DNA from: Deltaproteobacteria bacterium
GTDB taxonomy: Bacteria > Desulfobacterota > Desulfobaccia > Desulfobaccales > 0-14-0-80-60-11
Length of the DNA stretch: 8,076 bases
Assembly (NCBI GenBank): GCA_021817645.1
Contig: JAKAGH010000137.1
Coordinates: forward strand, 1 to 8,076
Direction of reading: 5' to 3'
Positions 1-6,095 of the stretch are shown here, piece after piece (within the stretch, counting starts at the first letter, position 1; every line of letters starts with the position of its first letter). The position numbers were made by a program, and so were the translations under genes. A model generated the notes under the pieces. The model did no database searches. It was not told the origin of the DNA and worked only from the letters and a program-made list of their open reading frames with translations.

Positions 1-509
1 ATATGCTCACGCCCAAGGTGGGGCTCGAATTCGGGGGGCGGGCGGCGCGCCAGTACTACTGGTTTCCCCTGTCGCTGCCCCAGGATGACCGGAGCGGCCG
101 GATTTTGGGCGGGAGCCTGGGGCTCTATTACTTCTTTAAAAACCAGGAAGGCTACCTCCTGGCCCGGGGCACCTATGAGCACAATTGGGCCTCCGGGGAC
201 AACTGGTCCAATAACAGCTACCGCTTCTTTTTTGCCGGGCTCTATCCGGTGACTGCCAAACTCAAGGCGAGCCTCTTTGCGGATTTCATGCTGCAGCCTT
301 ATGTGAACAATTTTATCGGTTCGCCGCAATTCCTCAGCGGCTCGCCCCGCAACGATAAGATCCTGATTTTGGGGGCTCAAGCCACCTATACCATCTATAA
401 AGGATTGGAAGCCAACATCCATTACTATTTCGTGCGCGACGCCTCCAATGTCGCGCTCTACGATTATGACCGGCATATCGTTGGGGCCCAATTGGGCTAC
501 CGCTATTAG
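1..509 (+). CDS. Outer-membrane beta-barrel protein, C-terminal part (5' end outside window)
   Basis: The frame is open from the window edge to TAG at 507-509. About 168 residues are visible. The first in-window ATG (position 3) falls inside what looks like barrel, so the true start is most likely upstream. The visible part is a series of amphipathic strands rich in Tyr, Phe and Gly, separated by polar turns (for example around SGDNWSNNSYRFFFAGLYP and NIHYYFVRDASN). It ends in YDRHIVGAQLGYRY, a closing strand with a terminal aromatic residue of the kind recognised by the BAM machinery. Similar ends occur on the barrel of DUF560/Slam-like and TPR-plus-barrel proteins, but no N-terminal domain is visible to decide. 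It probably sits in the outer membrane. Substrate or role is unknown. The next gene, 96 nt downstream on the same strand, is a FecR-domain secreted protein, so the two may form one envelope unit. Sure of barrel class, unsure of family. Confidence 0.7.
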   Translation, partial: MLTPKVGLEFGGRAARQYYWFPLSLPQDDRSGRILGGSLGLYYFFKNQEGYLLARGTYEHNWASGDNWSNNSYRFFFAGLYPVTAKLKASLFADFMLQPYVNNFIGSPQFLSGSPRNDKILILGAQATYTIYKGLEANIHYYFVRDASNVALYDYDRHIVGAQLGYRY

Positions 510-512
510 CCA

Positions 513-565
513 GGTGGCACAGGCTTTCCAGCCTGTGCGGGCGCAGGCTAAAGCCTGCGGCTACC
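513..565. repeat. REP-like double-hairpin interspersed repeat
   Basis: Two adjacent GC-rich hairpins lie 3 nt after the barrel gene's stop. Hairpin 1 is a perfect 9-bp stem, GCACAGGCT (517-525) with AGCCTGTGC (530-538), loop TTCC. Hairpin 2 is an 8-bp stem, CGCAGGCT (542-549) with AGCCTGCG (552-559), loop AA. Both share the core CAGGCT/AGCCTG, and the outer ends GGTGG (513-517) and CTACC (561-565) are nearly complementary. From general knowledge, units of this look (GGTxGC..CAGGCT..AGCCTG..GCxACC) are scattered between genes in many environmental genomes. Only one copy is in the window. No T-run follows, so it is not a classical terminator, though it may protect the 3' end of the upstream mRNA. 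Confidence 0.7.
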
Positions 566-593
566 AATCTTGCCGTTGAATGCGATTTTTATT

Positions 594-599
594 AAGAGG
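594..599 (+). promoter_or_regulatory. Ribosome binding site AAGAGG before the FecR gene
   Basis: AAGAGG lies directly before a run of five in-frame ATG codons (600-614). Spacing is 0, 3, 6, 9 and 12 nt to the successive ATGs, so those at 606 and 609 are best placed. This argues against the upstream ATG at 570, which has no purine-rich site and would add ten residues before the signal peptide. Confidence 0.55.
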
Positions 600-605
600 A
601 TGATG

Positions 606-1484
606 ATGATGATGAATTACGTGATCGGTGCACTCCTGATGTTGGCGCTGGCCTGGCCCGCGGGCGCCCAGGCCGCAGCCGTGGGCCGGTTTACCCAGGT
701 GACGGGCGAGGTGGACCTGCTCAAGCAAGGGAAACTCCCGGCCACGCCGGTCAAACTCGAAGACCGGGTCGAGCCCGGCGATATCATCCGCACCAAATCC
801 CAGGCCCGGGCCCAGGTTACTTTTATGGACGACACCACCATGACCATCTCTCCCGGCAGCCGGGTGGCCATCGAATCCTATATGTACGATGCCGCCAAAA
901 AGGAGCGCAACGGGGTGGTCCAGATCTTTTACGGCATGGTTTATACCGTGGTGAACCGCATCTTGCAGACCGAGAAGCCTGATTTCGTCTTGAAGACCCA
1001 CACCGCCATCATGGGGGTCAGGGGGACCAAATGGTATGCGGTGCTGCACCCCATTGCCACCGATGTTTTTAATGAATCCGGCAAGGTCTGCGCCAAAAAC
1101 TCCTTTGCCGAGGTCGGCGGGGAAGTCTGTCTCAAGTCCATGGAATTCACCCGGGTAGGCTGGAACCTGCCGCCCACCGTTCCGGCCCGGGTCACCAAAG
1201 AGGATCTCCTGCTGCTGCAGCGGCAGCTGTCCACGGGCTTAAAGGGCGGGCTGTCCGGGGCGGGGACGCCGGCCGGAGTTGGCGGCTTGTCGACTCTGGG
1301 ACTGGTGCCCGATCCCAGCCTCCTGCCCACCCCCGGGGTGGCCAAGACCGACATGGGGACGCCGCAGCCGCCTCCCAGCACCTTGCCGACGTTGACGGTA
1401 GTCCCCAAGGAAGTGCCGCCGGCGCCGCCGACTCCGCCGGGCCCGCCCCTGCCGCCGAATCCCCCGCGCTCCCCCGGCCGGTAA
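606..1484 (+). CDS. Secreted FecR-domain protein with proline-rich C-terminus
   Basis: About 292 residues from the chosen ATG at 606; any of five tandem ATGs (600-612) is possible. Residues 1-25 form a signal peptide (hydrophobic run ALLMLALAW, then AQAAA cleavage region), so the protein is exported. Residues about 32-146 match the FecR fold (PF04773): VTGEV, then EPGDIIRT, a QVTFMDDTTMTISPGS stretch, and the closing T.TAIMGVRGTKWYAV, which corresponds to the family's usual 'RGT.f.v' end. Two cysteines at about 162 and 175 could form a disulfide in the periplasm. The last ~70 residues are low complexity and end in a run of PP repeats, suggesting an extended spacer or wall-contacting tail. There is no N-terminal membrane anchor as in sigma-regulator FecR and no ECF sigma factor beside it, so this is more likely a structural or scaffold FecR protein than an anti-sigma factor. 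It follows an outer-membrane barrel gene; joint function is inferred from this order only. Confidence 0.85.
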   Translation: MMMNYVIGALLMLALAWPAGAQAAAVGRFTQVTGEVDLLKQGKLPATPVKLEDRVEPGDIIRTKSQARAQVTFMDDTTMTISPGSRVAIESYMYDAAKKERNGVVQIFYGMVYTVVNRILQTEKPDFVLKTHTAIMGVRGTKWYAVLHPIATDVFNESGKVCAKNSFAEVGGEVCLKSMEFTRVGWNLPPTVPARVTKEDLLLLQRQLSTGLKGGLSGAGTPAGVGGLSTLGLVPDPSLLPTPGVAKTDMGTPQPPPSTLPTLTVVPKEVPPAPPTPPGPPLPPNPPRSPGR

Positions 1485-1867
1485 AGACCTGGGAACACAG
1501 CCTGCCCCCCTCCCGAGGTTTATCAAACAGTGTTCGGCTTCCGGATACCTCCCTCCGGTTCCGAGGCAAAACCAAAATCTCCACCCTTTGAAGTTTTCTC
1601 CCGAGAACGCGGAACATGATAAAAGAACCAGTGGTCGTTTATGGGCAGGATGCAAGGTCAGGGAATGTGCTACTTTTTACTTTTCTTTGATCAAAAAGAA
1701 GGAGTGTATTTCAGTGAGTTGGAGCATATAGCTTTATTAAAAGAGTGTCGATTACTGCTATTTAAGCGCAGTTTAAATTAAAGCAGTTCATATTCGATAT
1801 GGGAATCATAGTTAGGCATTGGGCTTTACTGAAATCTTAAATTTTACCTCCACCAAACTGACGAATT
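1485..1867. other. AT-rich convergent intergenic region
   Basis: The region lies between the convergent FecR gene and ATPase gene. The left third is GC-rich and holds a weak hairpin, CCGGA (1541-1545) with TCCGG (1554-1558), with no T-run. From about 1610 composition turns AT-rich (19 G/C of 60 in 1741-1800). Visible structures are the 10-bp palindrome TTTGATCAAA (1686-1695) and CATAT-TCG-ATATG (1789-1801). A 46-codon frame (1641-1781) exists but has no ribosome binding site or recognisable product. No convincing intrinsic terminator, RNA gene or promoter was seen. Confidence 0.6.
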
Positions 1868-3001
1868 TTATAGGAGCCTCACCAAATCTTTCAATCCGAC
1901 CACTTGAACCTTCAAGCCTTTATATTCTCGCGTATAGGGACGATCCACATCGTGCGCCACTACCAGGTTTTCCCCTAGAGTATACTGTTTTCTGAAGATA
2001 TTAAGATTGCCCGGATCAAAATCCCCAGCAGACCATTTGCACTCGATGGCCGTCGGCTCAGCCGGATTTTTTCTGAGAATGAAGTCGACTTCATGCCCAC
2101 GTTTGTCCCGCCAGTAGAAGATTTGCCGCGTTTGCAGGTGGGCCTGCATTTCATTCAAAACCAGATGTTCCCAGAGGAGGCCGTAATCCTCCCGTCTTAG
2201 TTGCTGCCAACCTCGGAAGTAGCAAATAAAGCCGGTATCGAAGGCGTAAACCTTGGGGGCTGAAACAATCTCGGAGGGGCGATGAGAACTGAAAGGCCTC
2301 ACCACATGCATCAGAAATGTGGCCTCGAGGACACTCAGGTAGTTGGAGATGGTGGTGCGGCTCACTTCGCAGGGCCTGGCAAAGCTGCTGGCCTCAAAAA
2401 TGCCCCCGCTTTTAAGCAGCAACAATTCGACAAATTTTAGAAAAGCCTGCCGCCTTTCCAACCGGAAAAGTTCCTGGATATCCTTGGCCCAATAGGAATC
2501 CAGCCACTCCTGAAAATCTCGCTCCGGTATCTCTCCTGCCAGAAAGAAAGGAGGCAATCCCCCGAAGAGAAATCGATGGCCCAGGTCGGTATTCTGAAAA
2601 TCCTCGAGATCCGCCAGGATCATCGGGGTGAGCCATAGCTCCGCTTTGCGACCGGCCAGGGTATCACGAAATTTAGCAGATGCCCCCAGCGTGGAAGAAC
2701 CGGTAGCCAGCACCTTCAGGCCAGGAAAATGATCCGCAGCAATTTTCAGCAGTTCTGAGGGGTTGGATAAGCGATGGATTTCATCCAGGACTACGGTGCG
2801 GCTGCCAAGACCAGAGAGGAAAGACTGGGGGTCCTCCAGCATCCGCCTCACCCGGGGCAGCTCGCAATCGAAATACTCAATGTCGGGCAGGCTTCGGGAA
2901 AGATAAGTCTTGCCCACCCGCCGCACCCCGGCAAGCCAGACAATGGGGCGACGTTGCCAAGCACTGTTTAGCTGTTCCAGCCAAAATCGACGGTTTACCA
3001 T
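1868..3001 (-). CDS. AAA_14/DUF4143 family ATPase
   Basis: 377 residues, a normal full length for this family of solitary prokaryotic ATPases (AAA_14, PF13173, plus DUF4143, PF13635). Walker A is GVRRVGKT at residues 25-32, Walker B is VVLDEIH with D73-E74, and ATGSS at 99-103 fits the sensor-1 position. Residues about 195-240 contain a winged-helix-like segment (CEVSRTTISNYLSVLEATFLM) that is standard in these proteins. The C-terminus carries HEVDFIL (D306) and AIECKW (E320, K322), a D-x13-ExK pattern like the PD-(D/E)xK nuclease fold. Biological role of the family is not established; members are often mobile, strain-variable and found alone or near toxin-antitoxin genes. No partner gene is adjacent here. 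Start ATG at 2999-3001 has no clear Shine-Dalgarno site. Composition is mixed and lower in G+C than neighbours, and both flanks are AT-rich, which suggests horizontal acquisition. Family assignment is strong; function is not assigned. Confidence 0.92.
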   Translation of the reverse strand: MVNRRFWLEQLNSAWQRRPIVWLAGVRRVGKTYLSRSLPDIEYFDCELPRVRRMLEDPQSFLSGLGSRTVVLDEIHRLSNPSELLKIAADHFPGLKVLATGSSTLGASAKFRDTLAGRKAELWLTPMILADLEDFQNTDLGHRFLFGGLPPFFLAGEIPERDFQEWLDSYWAKDIQELFRLERRQAFLKFVELLLLKSGGIFEASSFARPCEVSRTTISNYLSVLEATFLMHVVRPFSSHRPSEIVSAPKVYAFDTGFICYFRGWQQLRREDYGLLWEHLVLNEMQAHLQTRQIFYWRDKRGHEVDFILRKNPAEPTAIECKWSAGDFDPGNLNIFRKQYTLGENLVVAHDVDRPYTREYKGLKVQVVGLKDLVRLL

Positions 3002-3134
3002 TTGCAGCTAAATTATCAATTAGTGCTACTATATGCAAATATAATATGTAATTAGTACAGATTGTTCTGCTTCGGGATTGCGGTCCAACTATTTGAATAT
3101 TTGGTGAGAAGGTGGTTCTTTTGGGTATCACAGT
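3002..3134. other. AT-rich upstream region of the ATPase gene
   Basis: Between the end of kup and the start of the ATPase, both on the minus strand. Positions 3001-3060 contain only 15 G/C of 60. Minus-strand reading gives -10-like boxes TATATT and TATAGT around 3028-3043, including the small inverted repeat TATAT-GCAA-ATATA (3030-3043), but no acceptable -35 box at 16-18 nt. A promoter for the ATPase is probable here but cannot be placed. No terminator hairpin for kup was found. Confidence 0.35.
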
Positions 3135-5003
3135 CTAGAACTCCATCTGCACCCCTATCTCCAAAACCTTGGACGGTGGGATATTGAGATAGGTCGAGCC
3201 GCTGACTGAATTACGCAGCATAAAAGTGAATAGAAACCTTTGCCACCGGGCCATCGTTTTTTTCCGGGCCGGGACCAGGTTGATACGGCCCAGGTAATAG
3301 GTGACATTGTCCAGATCGATGTTGACGCCGTGTCTCCGGGCTAACATCAGGATTTCCGTGATATCCGGGGTTTCCATAAAGCCATTATGCGCCGTAACCC
3401 GGTAAACTCCATGCCCCAAGGCATGAGTTTCCACCCGCTTATGTTCTTCAACCTCAGGAACGTCCGCGGTGAGAACGGATAAGATTATCAGCGTTTCCGG
3501 CAAGGCGCTGGTCTGGATCAGATAGCGGAGCAGCATGGGCGGCACTTCTTTGTGGAAGGTGGAGAGAAAGATGCCGGTTCCGGGCAGGCGCACCGGTTTT
3601 TCCGCCGCGACTTTTTCAATGAACCGGTCCCGGGAGATGGTCATGGTCATCACCTTGATGGCCAGGGTCTTCCAGCCGTCCCACCAGGTTACCATGATGG
3701 ACAGGATCACCACCGCGATGGCCAGGGGGAACCAGCCGCCGGTGAGGAATTTCCCCAGGCAGGCGCTGAAGAAGGTCAGGTCCACGCTCCAAAAAAGGAG
3801 GCAGAGCGGCAAGGCCCTGACCAGGCTCCAGCCCCAAATCTGCCGGGTGATGAAAAAAAACACCAGCGAAGTGATGAACATGTCCCCGGTAACCGCGATG
3901 CCGTAAGCTGCGGCCAGATTTTCGGACGCTTTGAAGTAAAGGGTCAGCAGAATGGCGGCCAGCATCATCATCAGGTTCACGTCGGGAGCATAGATTTGCC
4001 CTTCGGCCATGGAGGAAGTGTGTAACACCCGCACCCGGGGGATAAAACCCAGTTGCATGGCCTGCCGGGTTAAGGAAAAGACCCCGGAAATAATGGCCTG
4101 GGAGGCGATAATGGTGGCCGCGGTGGCTAAGGCCACCATGGGATAGAGCAGGGCCGAGGGCACAAGGTGATAGAACGCGTCGGTGGCGGTCTTGGGATCG
4201 TTCAGCACCAGGGCCCCCTGGCCGAAGTAGTTCAACAGGAGGGCCGGCAAGGCCAGACCGAACCAGGAGATGCGGATGGCCCTAGCGCCGAAATGCCCCA
4301 TATCCAGATACAGGGCCTCGCACCCCGTAATGCACAGCACCACCGCGCCCAGGATGAAAAACCCGTGGAAGCCGTTGCGGAGGAAAAATTGCAGCGCGTG
4401 CGAGGGATTGATCGCCGCCAAGATCTCCGGGTGCTGGTTGATGGCCATGACGCCCAGCGCCGCCAGCACTGCAAACCAGAGGATCATCACCGGGCCGAAC
4501 AATTTGCCGATGCGGCCGGTGCCGTGTTTTTGGGCCCAAAAGAGGAGAACCAGCACCACGCAGGTCAAAGGCACCACCAGGGGCTGGGCCTTGGTGGTGG
4601 CTACTTCGAGACCTTCCAGCGCTGAGAGGACGGAGATGACCGGGGTGATGAGCCCGTCGCCGTAAAGCAAAGCAGACCCGAAAAGCCCGGCCAGCACCAG
4701 GCCCCGGCCCAGGTTGGCCCCCATCTTCTTATGGAGCAAGGCCAGCATGGCGAAGACGCCGCCTTCCCCCTGATCATCGGCGCGCATGATGAACCAGGCA
4801 TACTTGATGCTCACCACCAGCATCAAGGACCAAAAAATCAGGGAAACCAATCCCAGGACATTGGGGGGCGAAGGGGCCAGGCCGGATTGGCCGGAAAAAC
4901 AGACCTTCACTGCGTAAAGAGGACTGGTGCCAATGTCGCCAAAGACGACGCCCAGAGCGCTGATGACCAGAATATGCGTTTTTTCTCTGAGTTTATGGCC
5001 CAT
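3135..5003 (-). CDS. kup: Kup-type potassium uptake permease
   Basis: 622 residues, the same length as E. coli Kup. It is a KUP/HAK/KT transporter (K_trans, PF02705) that imports K+ with H+ across the cytoplasmic membrane. Hallmark motifs are in order: GVVFGDIGTSPLY with D23 at the same position as the essential E. coli Asp-23; ADDQGEGGVFA; YGDGLITPVISVLSALEG; TGCEALYLDMGHFG with the conserved Glu matching E. coli Glu-229; LNYFGQGAL; ASQAIISGVFSLTRQA; and AAAYGIAVTGDM. About 12 hydrophobic segments fill the first ~440 residues. The rest is a soluble cytoplasmic domain with VPGTGIFLS and the ending IPPSKVLEIGVQMEF, very close to the E. coli terminus. The position of E. coli Glu-116 appears as Asp (GDG), a common substitution in the family. 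Start ATG at 5001-5003 lies 7 nt after the stop of a cytidylate-kinase-like gene. Its only SD-like site, GAAGAAG, is formed by that gene's last lysine codons, so translation is probably coupled. Confidence 0.97.
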   Translation of the reverse strand: MGHKLREKTHILVISALGVVFGDIGTSPLYAVKVCFSGQSGLAPSPPNVLGLVSLIFWSLMLVVSIKYAWFIMRADDQGEGGVFAMLALLHKKMGANLGRGLVLAGLFGSALLYGDGLITPVISVLSALEGLEVATTKAQPLVVPLTCVVLVLLFWAQKHGTGRIGKLFGPVMILWFAVLAALGVMAINQHPEILAAINPSHALQFFLRNGFHGFFILGAVVLCITGCEALYLDMGHFGARAIRISWFGLALPALLLNYFGQGALVLNDPKTATDAFYHLVPSALLYPMVALATAATIIASQAIISGVFSLTRQAMQLGFIPRVRVLHTSSMAEGQIYAPDVNLMMMLAAILLTLYFKASENLAAAYGIAVTGDMFITSLVFFFITRQIWGWSLVRALPLCLLFWSVDLTFFSACLGKFLTGGWFPLAIAVVILSIMVTWWDGWKTLAIKVMTMTISRDRFIEKVAAEKPVRLPGTGIFLSTFHKEVPPMLLRYLIQTSALPETLIILSVLTADVPEVEEHKRVETHALGHGVYRVTAHNGFMETPDITEILMLARRHGVNIDLDNVTYYLGRINLVPARKKTMARWQRFLFTFMLRNSVSGSTYLNIPPSKVLEIGVQMEF

Positions 5004-5010
5004 AATGTTG

Positions 5011-5670
5011 CTACTTCTTCTTGCTCCCCTCCCACCACACCGGGGCCGCCTCCATGCGCGCCGCCTCCACCAGGCTGTCGATGGCCGCCTGGGATTCGGG
5101 GGTGGTTTGAAACCCCGGCAACTGCACCAAATGGAAGAGGAGATCCACCGCGTTATCCACCGTGATGGTTTTCAGATGGATCACCAAATCATAGAGGGTG
5201 GCGTCCCACCAATCGGCGCCATAGAGATAGAGGGCCCACTTGCGCCTCTCTTCGTCATCCTTGACGATGATCTCCCGGGCTTTGGCCGGGGCGATGGCTT
5301 CCCGCTTCACCTCCTCCGCCACCCGGGCTTCCAGGTCGGCCACGATGCGCACCTTGAGGACATGGGGAATGTCTTGCAGGAAAAAATGCCCGAATAACCC
5401 ATGGTAGACCACGTTGTCTTTTTGCACATGTTTCAGCAGGGCGGTGCGGATATAAGCCACATACTTTTCTTTTTGCCGGGTGAGCCGGTTCAGGATTGAA
5501 GGCGCGTCCTGAATAGCCCGGATCAGTTTAATCTCCGGGATATTGAATTCTTCCGAGGCCTCCAGCAGAATGTCCCGGGAAATGCACCGGTATCCTAATT
5601 TTTCCGCCAATTTCTCCGCTACTTCGCGGCCGCGGTGATAGGAGCCTCGGGAAATAGTGATGATGGCCAT
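5011..5670 (-). CDS. Cytidylate-kinase-like family protein with degenerate P-loop
   Basis: 219 residues, similar in size to cytidylate kinases and to the 'cytidylate kinase-like' family (PF13189) common in Desulfobacterota and clostridia. The N-terminus ITISRGSYHRGREVAEKL has the family's beta-strand plus loop, but the nucleotide loop G9-S-Y-H-R-G14-R15-E16 lacks the GK[S/T] end of a standard Walker A. VVYHGLFGHFF (about residue 88) stands where active relatives usually read vi-GR-G. VRIVADLEARV, the DDEERRKWALYLYG lid-like region and LYDLVIHLKTITVDNAVDLL match the family's C-terminal half. It may therefore bind a nucleotide without normal CMP kinase activity; a housekeeping cmk role is unlikely. 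It is the first gene of a pair with kup, 7 nt apart, which suggests a role linked to potassium uptake (inference). The AAAGGAG ribosome site supports the ATG at 5670. The tail is lysine-rich (SKKK). Confidence 0.85.
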   Translation of the reverse strand: MAIITISRGSYHRGREVAEKLAEKLGYRCISRDILLEASEEFNIPEIKLIRAIQDAPSILNRLTRQKEKYVAYIRTALLKHVQKDNVVYHGLFGHFFLQDIPHVLKVRIVADLEARVAEEVKREAIAPAKAREIIVKDDEERRKWALYLYGADWWDATLYDLVIHLKTITVDNAVDLLFHLVQLPGFQTTPESQAAIDSLVEAARMEAAPVWWEGSKKK

Positions 5671-5676
5671 CTCACG

Positions 5677-5683
5677 CTCCTTT
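5677..5683 (-). promoter_or_regulatory. Strong Shine-Dalgarno site AAAGGAG for the kinase-like gene
   Basis: On the minus strand AAAGGAG precedes the ATG (5668-5670) by 6 nt. A short hairpin, GCCC (5688-5691) with GGGC (5697-5700), sits just upstream and would not cover the site. Confidence 0.75.
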
Positions 5684-5912
5684 CTAAGCCCGTTCAGGGC
5701 GTGCCTTCTTACGGGTCAATGCCCCAGGCGGGTGAACGCCCGTTAACCGGGGCGGCCCCAGGTGTCCGCCTTTATTGTCCTTATAACCGCAGTCTGGTCC
5801 AACTTTAGCCGGTGGCCCAGGTTACCATAGTTGCCAAACTTTTCAAGATTTCCCCTGGAGCCGGTTCCTGGGCTGCAAGTTTTTTTACTATCCGTAATTA
5901 GACAAAAAGACG

Positions 5913-5951
5913 CCACCCCCACCCCGACCCTCCCCCCTCAAAGGGGGAGGG
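5913..5951. repeat. C-rich/G-rich intergenic palindromic repeat
   Basis: A run of CACCCC/GACCC ends in a perfect 9-bp hairpin, CCCTCCCCC (5928-5936) with GGGGGAGGG (5943-5951), 6-nt loop. The same layout (CACCCCGACCCT + hairpin with AAAG in the loop) is a frequently scattered intergenic element in many environmental bacteria. On the minus strand it lies downstream of the metallopeptidase gene and might slow transcription, but the nearest T-run is about 20 nt further on. Confidence 0.6.
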
Positions 5952-5996
5952 AGAAAAGGCCATACAACTTATGTAAGCTATTCCCGGGATACCATG

Positions 5997-6040
5997 ATAG
6001 ATTCTTCGGTCGCTTCGCTCCCTCAGAATGACAAGTTGCA
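5997..6040. repeat. Interspersed imperfect palindrome of the TTCTTCG..CAGAATGACA type
   Basis: ATTCT (6001-6005) and AGAAT (6025-6029) close an imperfect palindrome around TCGCTTCGCTCCC, followed by GACAAGTTGCAGG. Read on the minus strand this is TGTCATTCTGAGGGAGCGAAG then CGACCGAAGAATCT, a repeat seen again and again between genes of many bacterial phyla; its spurious translation is the familiar CHSEGAKRPKNL peptide. It is 46 bases from the C-rich repeat, so this gap has collected two unrelated elements. Confidence 0.65.
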
Positions 6041-6095
6041 GGACTTTCGCCGAGGTCTCCAGTCTCTTTGCTAAAGCGGGGAACAGTCAGGCGCA

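Larger units (their letters stand above)
5671..6095. other. Long intergenic region: kinase-kup leader plus repeats
   Basis: 425 bases separate the metallopeptidase stop from the kinase-like start, both minus strand. The part next to the kinase (5671-5830) is GC-rich with small hairpins: GCCC-GTTCA-GGGC (5688-5700), GGGG-CGG-CCCC (5749-5759), and CGTTCA (5691-5696), which can also pair with TGAACG (5733-5738), giving mutually exclusive folds. GCCCCAGG occurs twice (5721-5728, 5755-5762). The promoter of the operon should be in 5740-5900, but no convincing -35/-10 pair stands out; the best -10-like box on the minus strand is TATAAG near 5780. The part next to the metallopeptidase holds two interspersed repeats, listed separately. 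No protein-coding gene is supported. Confidence 0.55.

Noticed and set aside
515..529. Sigma54-like promoter TGGCAC-N5-TTCC before the FecR gene
   Set aside because: The -12 element needs GC where this has CC, and the whole string is explained by the palindromic repeat.
941..1498. Minus-strand frames rich in Gly/Pro opposite the FecR gene tail
   Set aside because: They mirror the proline codon run of the FecR protein; no independent start signals or family.
1686..1695. TTTGATCAAA palindrome as a bidirectional terminator
   Set aside because: The stem is AT-rich with no loop, so it would not be a stable terminator hairpin.
1878..3108. 10-base inverted repeat CTCACCAAAT (1878-1887) / ATTTGGTGAG (3099-3108) around the ATPase gene
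   Set aside because: One copy lies inside the coding sequence, the match does not extend, and a 10-mer pair is expected by chance over this distance.
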